A stretch of 64,000 nt of DNA from Pempheris klunzingeri. Its lineage: Eukaryota > Chordata > Actinopteri > Acropomatiformes > Pempheridae. Under the pieces are notes generated by a model. That model was not told where the DNA came from. It ran no database searches and saw nothing but the letters and a program-made list of their open reading frames with translations. The translations under genes and the position numbers were made by a program. Where the stretch lies: positions 21,622,043 through 21,686,042 of the forward strand of contig NC_092012.1 of NCBI RefSeq assembly GCF_042242105.1, in the 5' to 3' direction. Below are positions 1 to 15,900 of the stretch, in pieces (the first letter of the stretch is position 1; every line of letters begins with the position of its first letter).

Positions 1-1086
1 GTGAGGAAGCTGCTGGAACAATGTGACATTGTGGTAGACAACAACTGTTTCATAGAGATGAAAGGCACGGGGTCGAGGCCTCCAGGTGAGCTGCGATGGT
101 GGGCCATGTATTTGACATAATGACAGGAGAAGTGAGAAAAAGTGCCATTACGTTCCTGGATTCAGAGTGATACTCTTCTTCTAGCCTGTCTCTTTAAACG
201 GACACACAGTCAACACTTCTTCAGCTTCCCTTTTCCTCTCACAGAGCCCATAGTGTTTGAGAGCTATTACGAGACAGAGACGTCCGGGGACAACAATGGC
301 CAAGCTCATTTCGCAGGAGGAGGAGAAGACATGATGATGAGGTCTGACACAATCCACCTTGGGTGCTCTGATTCCCCTCTCTCGAGTGCTGTGAACATCA
401 GCGTGGACAGTCTTCAAAACTCAGAGCCAGCACTGACATCTGTTGGTGACCGTGAGTACTGCAGTCACCTGTTAGCCCCACTGTGCTCCTGTTGGATTTT
501 AATTGGAATATGGATTCACATAATCTGAATTCTGGTTTCATAATCTTATCACTGACCTTTTGGCAACCACCAAAGTGATCTGGATGCATTGAAATAAAAC
601 CACGATACAGTAATGAATCATTTTACTGTAGACAAGTACGGAAAAGGAGGGTGACACATTTTTCTTTTGTATCTCTAGCTTCAGTTGAGATGTCAGATGG
701 AGGACGTGCACCCCCTCCGGGCCTCCACTATGCCGCATCACTGGCCCCAGTTTCAGCTGATGAAGACAGATACATTGTACTTTATGAATTCACTGCACAG
801 GTGATCACTATGAACGCCTTATTTAGTCTTATCATTATAGACAATACTAAATAATAACACTAACGTACCGTGGCTCTGATTGTCTGGTATCAGTCAGATA
901 ATGTCACTCATTTGTAACTAAAGTTTGTCATCTTCTCTCATACTGACCGGTCAGGAAGAGGATGAATTGTCTGTCAGTAGAGGGGACGTGGTCCAAGTGC
1001 TAGTACGAGGAGAAGATGGCTGGTGGACAGCAGAGAGGAAGGGGCTGACTGGACTGGTGCCGGGGAACTATCTGGGCAAAATCTGA
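1..1086 (+). CDS. pstpip1: pstpip1, 3' part: last four coding exons with C-terminal SH3 domain (partial, 5' end outside window)
   Basis: PSTPIP1 is a cytoplasmic F-BAR/SH3 adaptor that links PTP-PEST phosphatases, WASP and the actin cytoskeleton. Exons seen: 1-85 (start cut by the window edge), 245-451, 679-800 and 955-1086 (stop TGA). Phases 1, 1 and 0 join cleanly at GT/AG sites. The first exon ([21 protein letters not shown]) matches the region at the end of the F-BAR domain; the second starts [10 protein letters not shown], like the human EPPAPVPYQNYYD segment. The last two exons form an SH3 domain: VLYEF in place of ALYDY, then [17 protein letters not shown] and [10 protein letters not shown] ending at the stop. 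Human PSTPIP1 also ends with the SH3 domain ([25 protein letters not shown]). The neighbour tspan3 supports the call, because PSTPIP1 and TSPAN3 are neighbours on human 15q24. Which teleost paralogue this is cannot be told. Confidence 0.9.
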
Positions 1087-1251
1087 AAACACACACGCAC
1101 ACACACACACATCCAAACAAAATACAGACAAATAACACACACATAGACATACACCAAAACATATGCATGTGCATATGCTTTAAGGCAAGTATGCATCATT
1201 CATGAACAGACACACATGGCACTTCGCCCACACTCTCACATGTCCGCTCAT

Positions 1252-1284
<33 letters not shown>

Positions 1285-1608
1285 CATGTCAGGCTTCCTC
1301 GATAAGCTTTTCACAATCCCTGCTAATGTCCAAACTTGTGTCTTTATTGTTTTCTGATGCGTTTGCGAGCTGGGAAGGACAAGAGGATCGCAGCACGTGT
1401 CGTATGTACTCATATGTTGTTGTTCAGAGGCTGTTTTCTGTGAGCCCTGGGTAAACCATCAGCTACTGTACCGTGGAGATCAAAATACAAAAAGAATTGA
1501 CGGATTAAACAGTATTTCTTCTGTAAATATGGTCACACTGGCAACATATTTACTGTCATATAAAAGCATGTGGATGAAATAGGCATTCAACAGTCATATT
1601 GAAATGTG
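1087..1608. other. pstpip1 3' UTR and convergent intergenic gap with CA repeats
   Basis: No coding signal was seen. The stretch holds two CA microsatellites (1089-1110, interrupted, and 1253-1281) and a possible ATTAAA polyadenylation signal for pstpip1 at 1504-1509. It lies between the stop of pstpip1 and the likely 3' end of tspan3 on the other strand. Confidence 0.5.
1253..1281. repeat. (CA)n microsatellite
   Basis: About 14 uninterrupted CA units are read directly, just downstream of a shorter interrupted CA tract at 1089-1110. Confidence 0.95.
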
Positions 1609-2669
1609 TTTATTTGTCTCCCGACTGCTCTTCCATCCATACACAACTGTTTATCGTACTTTTTCTGTGGCACTAGCTAAATATCTAGGGGTCAACTTAA
1701 CAGCTCAAAAATATTAAAACAGTGCACAGTTTCACAAGAATGTATAAAATAATGTGTTCTGGATCTTTCTAGCAGGTTTGTAACTAACAAACTAAACAGA
1801 AGGAATCCTCTGAGTGAAACAAACTGAATCTACACATACACAATCTTTAGATAACACTTAGAATACTTCTACTAATAGCACTGGAGACTAAAAGGTTCAG
1901 TCACAATTTATATATTGGCAATGCCTCACTTCTGAAGCCTGATTCAGACAACATCTACACCAAAACAGAATGTACATTATTCACAACCCGGATGTTTGTG
2001 AACATGAAGAACTCTTTCTACCAAACGTGGCTGAGAGACAAAACACAGAGCTGCTCCACATACTAAAGGTTCAACAGTGAAATAAAAACATTGAATCTGT
2101 CCTTTCTGTGGTCAAAAGTTGTTTTCCATTTTCACAAAGTCTGGTCAAACTACGTTTTTAGGAATAGTGTACATTTTCCTTTTAGCATAGATTTTCCATT
2201 TAAACAACCATGAAATACCTCCAGAGCTCCAACCTTAGTGCAAATGAGCACACAAGGAAATACATTCCATAGAACACTCATCATTTTACACATTTGCTCC
2301 AAATAACTTCTCATCATCCTCATGGGGGATGAGCCCAAATTTTATGAAGCCATTAAATTAAAAAGGAAAAAAAATCTGCATCAATATCAATAATGTCAAT
2401 AAGCCATATACAACTTTGGCTTCTGGAACTATTTCAGCATTTGTAAAAAAAAAAAAAAAAAAGAACATTTAAAGTAACAGTAACTTACAAAGCATGTCAA
2501 TAAATAACTGGTTTCCCCTTGAACCAACCAAACCATCAGTGTTTGCTACTTTATCATGAATTGTGCAAGGTGTGCTTGAGCTTATATAACTACGGTTGAA
2601 ATCTACTGTGGACATGTCTGGTGACGCTCCTCTTGATTTGCTGAGTGCTTCGTTGGCTGCCTGCGTCCT
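1609..2669 (-). other. tspan3: tspan3 3' untranslated region
   Basis: Downstream of the tspan3 stop codon on the minus strand there is about 1.06 kb without coding potential. The first well-placed AATAAA on this strand is at 1609-1614 (TTTATT on plus). An 18-nt A run lies at 2445-2462. The end is inferred from the signal; no transcript was seen. Confidence 0.5.
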
Positions 2670-6075
<3,406 letters not shown>

Positions 6076-7734
6076 TCATGTGCTCCGATGACATCACAAT
6101 TCAAAACAAACAGCGTGGTGGAGGCACAGCTCTGTCACACCTCTACACCACATTAGCCTGGGCAGCCTGTCTGTTTCCTGTCAGTGTGTTTGAAATGTAT
6201 GCTGTTTACAACACACAGTGTCCACAGCAAGCACAGGCCGTCAGATGGTTATTCTGTACAATGCTATTTCATTCTTGATTTAGAATCTAATCTATCATTT
6301 CTATTTTACCTGGAGCTGTTGTTCAGCTTTACATGTGCACCACAGAATGGATGTAGATTGTTACAGCGGGATGGGCTGTGTCATAAGCAATGAGAAGAAT
6401 GTGATGAAAAAATAATGACAAGCAACTAAGAGTGTGCTAAAAGTGTATCCAGTGCTGTCTCCATCACTGAGTGCCATCTGCCAAAGCAGATATCTGGTGC
6501 TGCGTTGGTAATGGCAGGACATGAATTTAGGCAGCAGGCCTTGAATGACTCAACTATGATCCCTTGTGGCTCGGCTTGAACTGATTTTGGTCAGCTGGAT
6601 TGTTTTTCCTGTTTTTTCACTGTGTCTAGATATGTGTCCCCCCTCTATGAACACATACTGTAAGCCTGGCAGCGACGGTCAGATGTGGTGGCGTGCTGCA
6701 GTGTGGGTCTCTGTGCCAGGGGGTGGCAGTGTAGCACTGCTAGTTTTACACTTGCATAAAATGTGTGAGAGGAAGATGTATGGTATGATCTCAACCATAT
6801 GATCTTCCCTATGCTGACTACACACAGTCCCTTGGCCAAAATGACTGAGTACAATGACATTTGACATGTGACACAGCCCATCTTTCCTCACTTAAACCTA
6901 TGAGACCTGTTCATCTCCTATGAGGACAGGAATGATTACTCAATTGAAAAATGAATGCCTTTGGGGCACTGAGTCAATAATGACTTGGACTGGTGCCTGA
7001 GGCCTTGGTTTTATTGAGTTAAAGCCTGCCGCACATGTCTCTGTCAGCTTTTGGTGTTCAAATTGAGCGAGAGTAAGCAGGGGCTACATCTGTTGACACT
7101 ATATGCATTCACATTGTGAATTATGCATCAGGGCTACAAATGAAGTCATTATTTAAAACAAAGACCAATATGAAGCAAAGACACAAGCAGATAAGTAGGG
7201 AGACAAAGACAGGGCACCTAAAGACGTAGACATATGCTCATCACTTTGGGTCATATGCTTACAACTCATTACCTTCCACTGAATACACCATTGACTGGAT
7301 TCAGCTATGGATAGTGACGGCTGCTTGGTTGATGATGTGGTTAATTATGTTCGTTAAGTTTAGAGTAAGTCTTCACTTATTGACAAAGCAAATGGCCTTG
7401 GCTCAGTCCCCACATCTTGCTCCTCTTTTATATGTCAGAAAACATTTGAAGACATCTGTTTTCACACAAGTGCGTTCAAATTTCCAGTTTGGCGTTATGA
7501 ATCATTCTCACAAAAGTGCACATTGAGTTGCCCAGACAGGTTATCACTATTTGCATGGTAAGCAGGGTGATCTCCTACTGTCCGTTATGAATGTTCAAAT
7601 TAAAATGCCCTCACACAACACATGAAACCCATATCCAGCTACATTTTTAATTAGAGACAGACAAAACTGTCCAAGAAACACTGCCATGGAAACAAATGAT
7701 ATCCTGTAAGTCATATTGCTGTTTGATTGTTTTT

Positions 7735-7839
7735 TTTATGACTTTTCCCTTCCTGAGTTTAGTTTCTATTTCAATTTCGTTGTGCATTCATTGTACAATG
7801 ACAATAAAAAAATTCTGATTCTGATTCTGATTCTGATAA
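7735..7839 (+). mobile_element. 3' tail of a fish L2-like LINE or its SINE partner, ending in (ATTCTG)n
   Basis: The segment ends TACAATGACAATAAA followed by four ATTCTG units at about 7812-7836. This matches the 3' ends of L2-type elements that are very common in teleosts: a U-rich stretch, CAATTTCGTTGTGC, ACAATGACAATAAA, then a short tandem repeat tail. Only the tail is present, as expected of a 5'-truncated copy. No coding part was seen upstream. Confidence 0.6.
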
Positions 7840-9961
7840 CAGGTCACCATTTGGACACAGCAGCAGTTAGAAATGCTACATGGCCAATATTAGTCTCCCT
7901 GATGTAGGGAAATAGAAATATTTGCATTAACATCCCATGTAATTTATTTAACCTAATATTGATTAATCAAATATTAGGGACATCTTTTTGAGAATAACTT
8001 TTGTACAACCCATGTCTCAGTAGCCACAAATATTAAAGTGCTTCTCTGACTCATCTTAGCTTTCTCCTCTGCTGTCAGATTTATAGAGATTTCTCTTGGG
8101 GTAATAAATCATAATTACTTTTGACTGGATTCACTCCAACCAATAAAAGTGAAAAATGAATGAATAAAATCATATCTGGGCATAATGTTCTCTTTGGCAA
8201 GCATCGAATCTCCCGTGAATTTAGAGACATGAAGTTGTTCATTTGTGTAGGTAGAGAGTTCAAAGGATTACTACAGAAATCTGAGCACATAAAGGAGCAG
8301 AGCATTTACTGTCAGAGATGCTAAATTGAATCTCTCATTCCCTACGGAGCGAGGGAGCATATGTCATGGGAGATTTGTGCACGCTTAAATTGTGTGAAGA
8401 AGTCATCTTCCTCAGCACTTCACAGTCTGCAACATGTTTGGAACTGCAATTTTAATTCATTAGAGGACAGTTATATTCACTGATTCTCACACAAAAATAA
8501 AAGATTAATAATTGTTTCAACACATGGAGCAGCAATGGGCAACAGCCTGGCTTGCTGACATTTCAAACAGATGAATAAAAGACCGTGTTTGTGCTTGAAG
8601 AACAATCAAATCCAGACGGGCACTTATTGTGTATTTGTATAGAAAGTTACTCCCTCTCTTCTCTAAAGTTTTGAATGCTTTTCTTCAGGGTCTTAAATTT
8701 CCTATAACCTATTTAGTTGACTTATTTCTCAAATTGTACCCAATTTTCCAGCCTACTGACCCACTTGTGTACAATGCTGCGCACCTGAAAGTCCCAGGAT
8801 CTCAAGGTTGTTTGGCAAATAATGATATTTTAAAATGTGTATTCACGGAGAGAGACAACAATTTCCTTTATATTGAACTCTGAACAATGACCTGGTAGGA
8901 CTTCCTGTGTGGCAAATTTACTGAGAGCATAATCTGAAATTTCTAAACTAAAATGAATGCAGTCTAATGCGAAATAATGAAGTTATCCACTTAAAGGTGA
9001 TTTGGGATGAGTGCTGAGGGGGTAGAAAAATGATTGAAAACACCTCTTAAGATAGGGCAGTACAATTTAACAGCACCACAGACTCCAGCCGCTGAACTGA
9101 GCGTAGATAGTATTCATTTTAGTGTACCTAATAAACAGGCAAGCATGTGTGCTCTTTATGCTGAGTGTGTTCTTTTCTCCAATGAGAGACATCTATCTGG
9201 GCTTCCATCCTCTCCTCTGTTACACCTGATTAGTGCACATGTTTCCTCCTACTTCTCTCTAGGACGCAGAGCATGTTCCTCTCCTTGAAAATGATGTACG
9301 AGGAATTGTGGGAGAGACATTAAAATAGCCCACAAGTTACTACGATGGATTAGCCCGAGGCAAAGGAAAGGCCATCTCACTTTCACCACTATGGATCGAG
9401 AGAACGTGTCATCCCTTTATGCAAAGGACGGGGAAAGTACAAAAGATAATATCGATTTCATGTCGAAATATTCAGAAAAATAGAGAATGTGATTTATATA
9501 AGCTGCCTACATTTGTATTTATGTAAGTGTTATTTTGGAAATGCCTTTGGCAGGATAAAAAAAAAAATCTTCCTCATGCTGAACAATCAGTGTCAGTGTT
9601 GGGCCTATAAATACGGGCTGTGAAGGTCACATGTAGGCTACCAGATCTCTGTGGAGGAGAACTCAGCAGGAGTGTTTTCATGCTGTGAAGCCCAGACTAA
9701 AACATAGTTAGAATTACAGAAGGTAATTACTGTAGTTACGATCTTTCTGAAGCCACAGTGAAATTCAGTGAGTGTCACTAAAGGGCCGCCTGAGGTCTTT
9801 TCCCCATGATCATGCTCCACCAGTGTTAACGCAGTGATCAGTGTTCCCTAACAGCTCTTCTGCTGTTTGTGCTGCTGTTTGATGGGACACAATTAACCAC
9901 AACGTATTCTATCAATGTGTCATCATTTACCTGCCAAAGTCACAGCAGTGCAAATCGTTAT

Positions 9962-9967
9962 TTTATT
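9962..9967 (-). terminator. nmb: nmb polyadenylation signal AATAAA
   Basis: TTTATT on the plus strand reads AATAAA on the minus strand, about 205 nt downstream of the nmb stop. Being the first canonical signal after a small gene, it is the likely poly(A) signal. No cleavage-site evidence was available. Confidence 0.5.
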
Positions 9968-10172
9968 CAATATAAATAACTTTGAACGACAGGACAAAGT
10001 CACATATCATCAAAACAAAAAAGAAAAAACCTTTACGCGTATTGCAAATGGTACATGAGCTATAGGCTAAGAATGACAGCTACAGTAAATTACAATCATG
10101 TTGAACAGGAGACAGCAGGCTGTGCCTAATTTATTAGTTTGAACCCACGAGGCCAGACCTTCTTCCTCTGTA

Positions 10173-10897
10173 TCACTTTCTACTTTGGATGTAGCTTTCT
10201 AAAATCTTCATCAGCAGTTCCGCCTCCTGAAACAAAGAGTCCACAACATCAAATTCAGTTACAGGATGATCATTTCAGCCGTTTTTAAATGCACAAAACC
10301 CCTGGACCCATGGACACTGCTGGTTCTCACCTGATTTTTTGAGCGGCTCTCCTGTGTGTCCACCTGCGCTTGTAACGCCACCCGCAGGAACTCTTGGAAA
10401 AGCTCCCCGAGAGCGCTCTGGTCCGCGGGCAGGGTGACATCCAGCGCATCAGCACCGAGCCCCTCCGCTGAAGGCAGCAGGGGGGTGTCCATCACGCTCT
10501 TCTTGCCCATGAAATGTCCTGCCAAGGCAAAGAAAACGACTCAGATGTAAGTGAGACCCGCAGGGGAGAAAATCATTTCAGGAACGGCACAAAATTAACA
10601 TCGCATTTAAGTTCAAATTAATTTATTACATATGGAAGAAGAAAAAAAACGTGAAATAAATTCATCGGATTCATCCCCATGCAAACATGACCATTCGGTC
10701 CATAGCTGTGAGATGAGAAGATGGCTCTTACCTGTAGCCCAAAGATTGCCCCTTGGATTCACTTTAATTTTAGCAACTTTATTCCTAAGCTCAGTCAGGT
10801 CGAAACTGACTGCAGTGGTAAAAGACACGAAGGAAAAGAAAACAAGGTAAGTAAATAAGCCACACTGGCAGACATTACTCAGAGCAAACCCTTTCAT
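10173..10897 (-). CDS. nmb: nmb, neuromedin B preproprotein, complete (3 exons, 135 aa)
   Basis: Secreted bombesin-family peptide precursor that acts on NMBR, a G-protein-coupled receptor. Exons: 10897-10732, 10518-10331, 10226-10173 (phases 1 and 0; 408 nt). Residues 1 to about 29 (MKGFALSNVCQCGLFTYLVF...) form a hydrophobic signal peptide. The mature decapeptide GNLWATGHFM is residues 50-59, followed by G60 as amide donor and K61-K62 as the cleavage site. Exon 1 ends inside the codon for G56, so the peptide is split between two exons. The third exon codes EAELLMKILESYIQSRK then TGA, resembling the mammalian C-terminal LLVQILQK. The ATG at 10897 was chosen because the frame upstream has no ATG and the signal peptide begins there. 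A TATA box lies at 10982-10990. It is next to sec11a on the same strand, as in human. Confidence 0.95.
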
Positions 10898-10981
10898 CTC
10901 AACGTGCAGTGGCGAACTGTCCTCCAGGGCGCAAATGTCCAAGTATCTCCTGTTGGTCGTGGATTGCTGAGACTCACCCAG

Positions 10982-10990
10982 CTTTTATAG
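10982..10990 (-). promoter_or_regulatory. nmb: TATA box of nmb
   Basis: Minus strand reads CCTATAAAAGC. Counting about 30 nt downstream places transcription start near 10955-10960, giving a 5' UTR of about 60 nt before the ATG at 10897. A TATA-driven core promoter suits a tissue-restricted neuropeptide gene. Confidence 0.65.
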
Positions 10991-12574
10991 GCTCTCCTGC
11001 GCGGGGTGGGCTCTGTTTATGTTGCGTGTACTTTTTTAGTCAGTCAGCTGCATGAATCGAAACATACCCAGTCGAATCCTTATCAAGGTTTCGTTGGAGC
11101 GCGCCTCTGGCTGTGCGCTGTTTACGCATCGCACGATTCAAGACAGATGTGAATGTTTGCTGAAAACCTGACTTTTCAGCCACCCAGGTAGATGGGCAGC
11201 AATATATTAGTGCACACAAGTTCAGGAGGGGTTGATCAATTAAGGGTTAGTCTTATTTCCCCTGTTAAAGGCTGGAATGATTTTCAGAAGTTTTTTGGGG
11301 GATGGGTAGTACATTTATAGCTTTGGTAGAAGTGGCCGCAGATATTCATCACGCTCTTACAGCTCATGATAAACTGGCACATACTCCTATCACGTTTTAG
11401 GGGTTGCGCACTGTTGGTGGGGATAAATGATCCTTAATTCTAGAGCAACACATACAGTAATTTCCTGCCCATGCTCCTCTACTAGTCCCCCCACCCCCCT
11501 CTGAGGGCCAGACCCCTTACAATGAGCAACATGACATTTGGCCAGTTGCAGCATGCTGCTGTGATCACCATCAGTCCTCTGGCGACAGGAGAACCTGCTG
11601 ATTCTGACCGCTAATTTAGAGCTGATAAGACAGACAACCTCTTTGTCACTTCAGGGTGCAAAAGTTACAAGTTTAGTGGAAGCGCTGCAGCTTGGATCTT
11701 GCTCTTTTCATAACCTTTGGCATTCACACACACATGTACTTGTGATTTCAAACTTTCTGCACAGCTGAATGTCAGTCTAATTAGAAGATGTCTGACTATC
11801 ATAGCATCACTCTCACTATATTTACAGATTAGATGAACTGTGACAGCCGTAGTTTTTGTTTCAACACCCCATTTTCCTTAAATGACATGATGGGCATTTA
11901 CATGTCAGGCTCAATACAGCTGATTGGGAGCACAATTCATTTTTTGATGAGGTGCTGAAAATATCAGTGACCCCGCCCCTGTAAAACAGGCAGCAAGGTC
12001 AAGGTCAGTGAGGTCTAATGAAGATGGCAGCCAAAGGAATTCAATTCAAAGTCAAAGTTCAAGTACCTCAATAGAATTTAAAGTGGATCTATTTTATACT
12101 GTATGTTGGGAAAGATTACTGTATGATTACATGCTGGTGTTGGGTGGCCTCTGTTAAATCCCTCTTTGATTGCAGGAACACTTAAGTGAGCTCACACTGT
12201 ATAAACAAAGAGAACAGCAGCAAGGTTAATGCTCAAAGCATGTCTGCACTCATGAAGGGCCCAGCCCACTTCAGAAGAGGCCGAGTCTTTCAGAATGATT
12301 TCCAGGAGAGATATTGTCTTATCATCTCTGGAAGGAATACTGGACCGAACACAAACATGTCCGTTTGTCCATTTACTCTGATTCTGTATATTAATCTAAA
12401 ACAGATGTCGTGGATGGACTTTTTTTCCAGATTACTATTGCTCTATCACCTTAAACAAATGTTATTTCCACCACTGCAGGGTAGACATCCTCTGCAGTGG
12501 CTGTTGAAGTAGAACTAGGGCCAAAAGAGGAGGAGACAAGGAGTTGAAATAGTGGATGGTAACCAGGTTTCATA
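10991..12574. other. Intergenic region between nmb and sec11a
   Basis: No exon was supported on either strand. A run of pyrimidine-rich, C-rich sequence lies near 11480-11505. The end of this stretch meets the sec11a 3' UTR. A minus-strand ATTAAA at 12575-12580 lies 345 nt past the sec11a stop and may be its polyadenylation signal. Confidence 0.5.
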
Positions 12575-12924
12575 TTTAATATCATTCATATTCAGTTGTC
12601 ATAAAATACTTCACATCTTTTCCAAAGACAATGAATCAAAAGGAAAGAAACGACTTAATTTATCAAATGCTGTCTCACATTCTGAGGATTACAAATAAAG
12701 ATCAATTTGAAACTAAATCTAGCCTAGTTCCCTCACAAAAATATCTTTAAAGCTTGGATTTTTCAAATGTAAACACCCTATCCACATTTCTACAAAATGT
12801 TCAAACAAATGGTACAAAAAGCCAGTTGGGTTTGACAAAGTCTAACTTAATTCTGTTTTTGAAAGGCATGACTGAGGTTTCCTGGACGTAGTTTACTCTC
12901 CATGAGTCCTGACGTTTGGGTGCC

Positions 12925-15900
12925 TCACTCTCGATGGACCAACACAAAGAGGCCCAACATGAAGAGAACAGCATACTGCAGGATGAAAGCAAAGGACATT
13001 TAAGAAATAAGATGGTCACAATGAAGTGTTTAGTTTAAAAAGAAGCAAATCTTATAAACTGGGACTAATGTGACGGGGGTGACCAACTTACTTTGAACTT
13101 GGGGTAATCATTCATGAGAATGGTGACGATTCCAATGTACGGCACAAACCTGGAGATGACAAAAATGCTTTCATTGATGCATCATGTGTTATGTTTGTAA
13201 CTGATAACATTTCCTACATTACTGAAAAGGTCTACAACTTAAATCATTCCACTAAATATGTTTTTACGACATTTGTTAACATAATGAATGTAACCTAACA
13301 CCACAGAAAGCACAAATTAACAAAGCCTAAGCAGTAACATTAGAGATTCCTGTTGATGAATGAAGTTCAAACCACCAAAATAACTTAAGTATGGCAATTT
13401 TTTGTGTTTTGTTAATTGTTTTTTAATGTCTGAATTGATATTTTAGCCTATGGAGCGTTTATTGCTGTAGTCTATGACATATGTGCCTCTAGAAAAACAA
13501 TGCCGAAGAGAGAAATCAGCACTGTCTTTTCTTCAACTGTATCTGTTGGTATGCATCAAAATACCAAGACAAACTGTGTGTGAAACCTTAAACCTGATTC
13601 TGACTCTTATTTTCTGTTGACCACTATCTTTTGTCCAGTTTCACCACATCACACACAGCATCTTATAACTGAGACTTGTCTCAGTCACAGCAAACAACCA
13701 ATTCTGACTCTTCGTTTTAACACAGCATGTCAGACAGAATACACCATCCCTCTCAGGGCCTAATTGTGATCTTTGATAGTCGTTGCAACAGCGTCCCTCT
13801 CATGCACCTGGACAAGCACTGATGAAGAGGATGTTCAATACACCTACCTTGTTCAATATAAATAAACTAGCAAAGATAACAGAACAACCCTAATCCCCTA
13901 ATCTCTCCTAATCACTTCTTAAAACAGCAGACATGTGAAATTGCTCCTTTTTGCATATGACCTTGTCAGTGTGATTGGGTCATTGTGCTCAACCCTTCAG
14001 ATATGTCGTTCTTTCATCTTTCCTGTAAAGACTTCTGAATTGAATACATGTTCTATGCTGGGCTTTTCAAGCTTCAGTGGGCTGCAACTCTTCTCCAATT
14101 CTGATTCTGACACCTTATTGTTTACTTGTGGCTTCTACTCAATCCTTTCACATTATGGAGATAAATGTACTAATACAGTTTTTTTCCCAATAGAGGTGCT
14201 TACCCCCTAGCTCGTCCCACCACATCTTTTTTCTCCAGCCAGTGTTGGCCCTGCTTGTACAGTCCTCTGTCATCCACTGCATTGTTGTCGCCTTTGGTCA
14301 AGAACTTAATGTCTCCATTGTCTCTGTGGACAGAAATATCAGCATGATTATAGAACACAATGTACACCATGTAATTTTTCCTCCTTTTCAATACATCTAT
14401 GTCTGGATGAAGATGCATGATAAGTGTCGAATATCGAGCATTTTTAGGTGGCTTTTCAATACAGGTCACACTATGAATGGCATTCTCAGGTTTGCTACAC
14501 AGGCATGAGACTCAGTGATACTGAAAGTACAACTTGGACGTGGACAACAAGACTAATAAAATACATATTCATACTTTTCATGGATCTTAAGTACTCTGTG
14601 TACTATTGGGATCTCTCTGCCTTCTATCCTGAAGACAACAATCTCTCCAACTCTGATGGGATCCTCTACTCGGTTGGTCAGAAACAGCAGGTCTCCTCTG
14701 TGGAACGCTGGCTCCATACTGCCACTGAAATGAGTGGGAAATACACATTATCAAAATTAGTTTGATCATTTAAATATTACATTTCCTCTCATAATGAATA
14801 ATATGCCATGCTAATCTAAACCTTTGTTACCCGTGTTTACTGGGATTGTATGGCTTGCATTAAAACTAAAGGTCAACTAAACTAACTACATATTTCAGTC
14901 AGAGGAATGACTTCACTGAAGAATCATTTGGTAGAATAAACAACACAGTCTATCCTTAGTTGTGCCAATATTATTATCAATAGATCAACAGTTAATCGAT
15001 AGCTTGTGTGTAATATTACTACTCAGACTGAGCTGAAAAACGAGAGAAGTCCATGACGCCATACATACATCCATTACAGTTACATTCATGACAGCTGTTT
15101 TGCTTGTCACCCTGAGGACTCAGCACCCGGGGCATCGCAGACGGGCTCTAGGGACATGGAATGTCACCTCTCTGACGGGGAAGCCGGAGTTGGTGCAGGA
15201 GGCTGAGCGGTACCAGCTAGATATAGTTGGGCTCGCTTCTACGCAGAGTGTCGGCTCTAGAACCAAACTCCTGGAGAGGGGCTGGACCCTCTCCTTTACG
15301 CCGGGCAGGTGTAAGGATATTCATGAGTCCCCTGGCTGAGGGCCACTGTGTTGGAGTTCTCCCAGGTGAAGGAGAGGGCCGTCTCCATGTGACTACAGGT
15401 TGCTAGTTACAGGTAAGGCTCTGACTGTTGTGTGTGCTTATGCACCGAACAGCAGTTCGGAGTATCCTGCCTTCTTGGAGCCTGTACATGGCATCCTGGA
15501 AGGGGCTCCATCAGGGGACTCTATAGTTCTACTGGGAGACTTCAACGTTCACATGAGTAATGATGGAGAAACCTGGGGGAGGTTGGGGACATGGAATCTG
15601 AGTGAGTTGTTCAAAGCCTCCATTGTAGAAGCGGCTGCTAGGAGCTGTGGTCAGAAGGTCATTGATGCTGGTTGGGCCAGCTACCTAAGAACCCACTGGT
15701 GGACACCAGAGGTGAGGGAGGACTTGGGGGAAGCCTCAAACAAATCCCTGAGGTCTCCGAGGTAGTTAAAAATTTCCATGGTGGCAAGGTGCCAGGGGTG
15801 GATGAGATTCACCCTGAGATGCTGAAGGCTCTGGACATTGTTGGGCTGTCATGGTTGACAAACTTGTTCAGTGTCACGTGGAGGTTGGGGACAGTGTCTG

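Noticed and set aside
10898-10942. In-frame N-terminal extension of nmb (DICALEDSSPLHVE)
   Set aside because: There is no ATG in it (the codon at its head is TTG), and it would place a charged stretch before the signal peptide; the ATG at 10897 is preferred.
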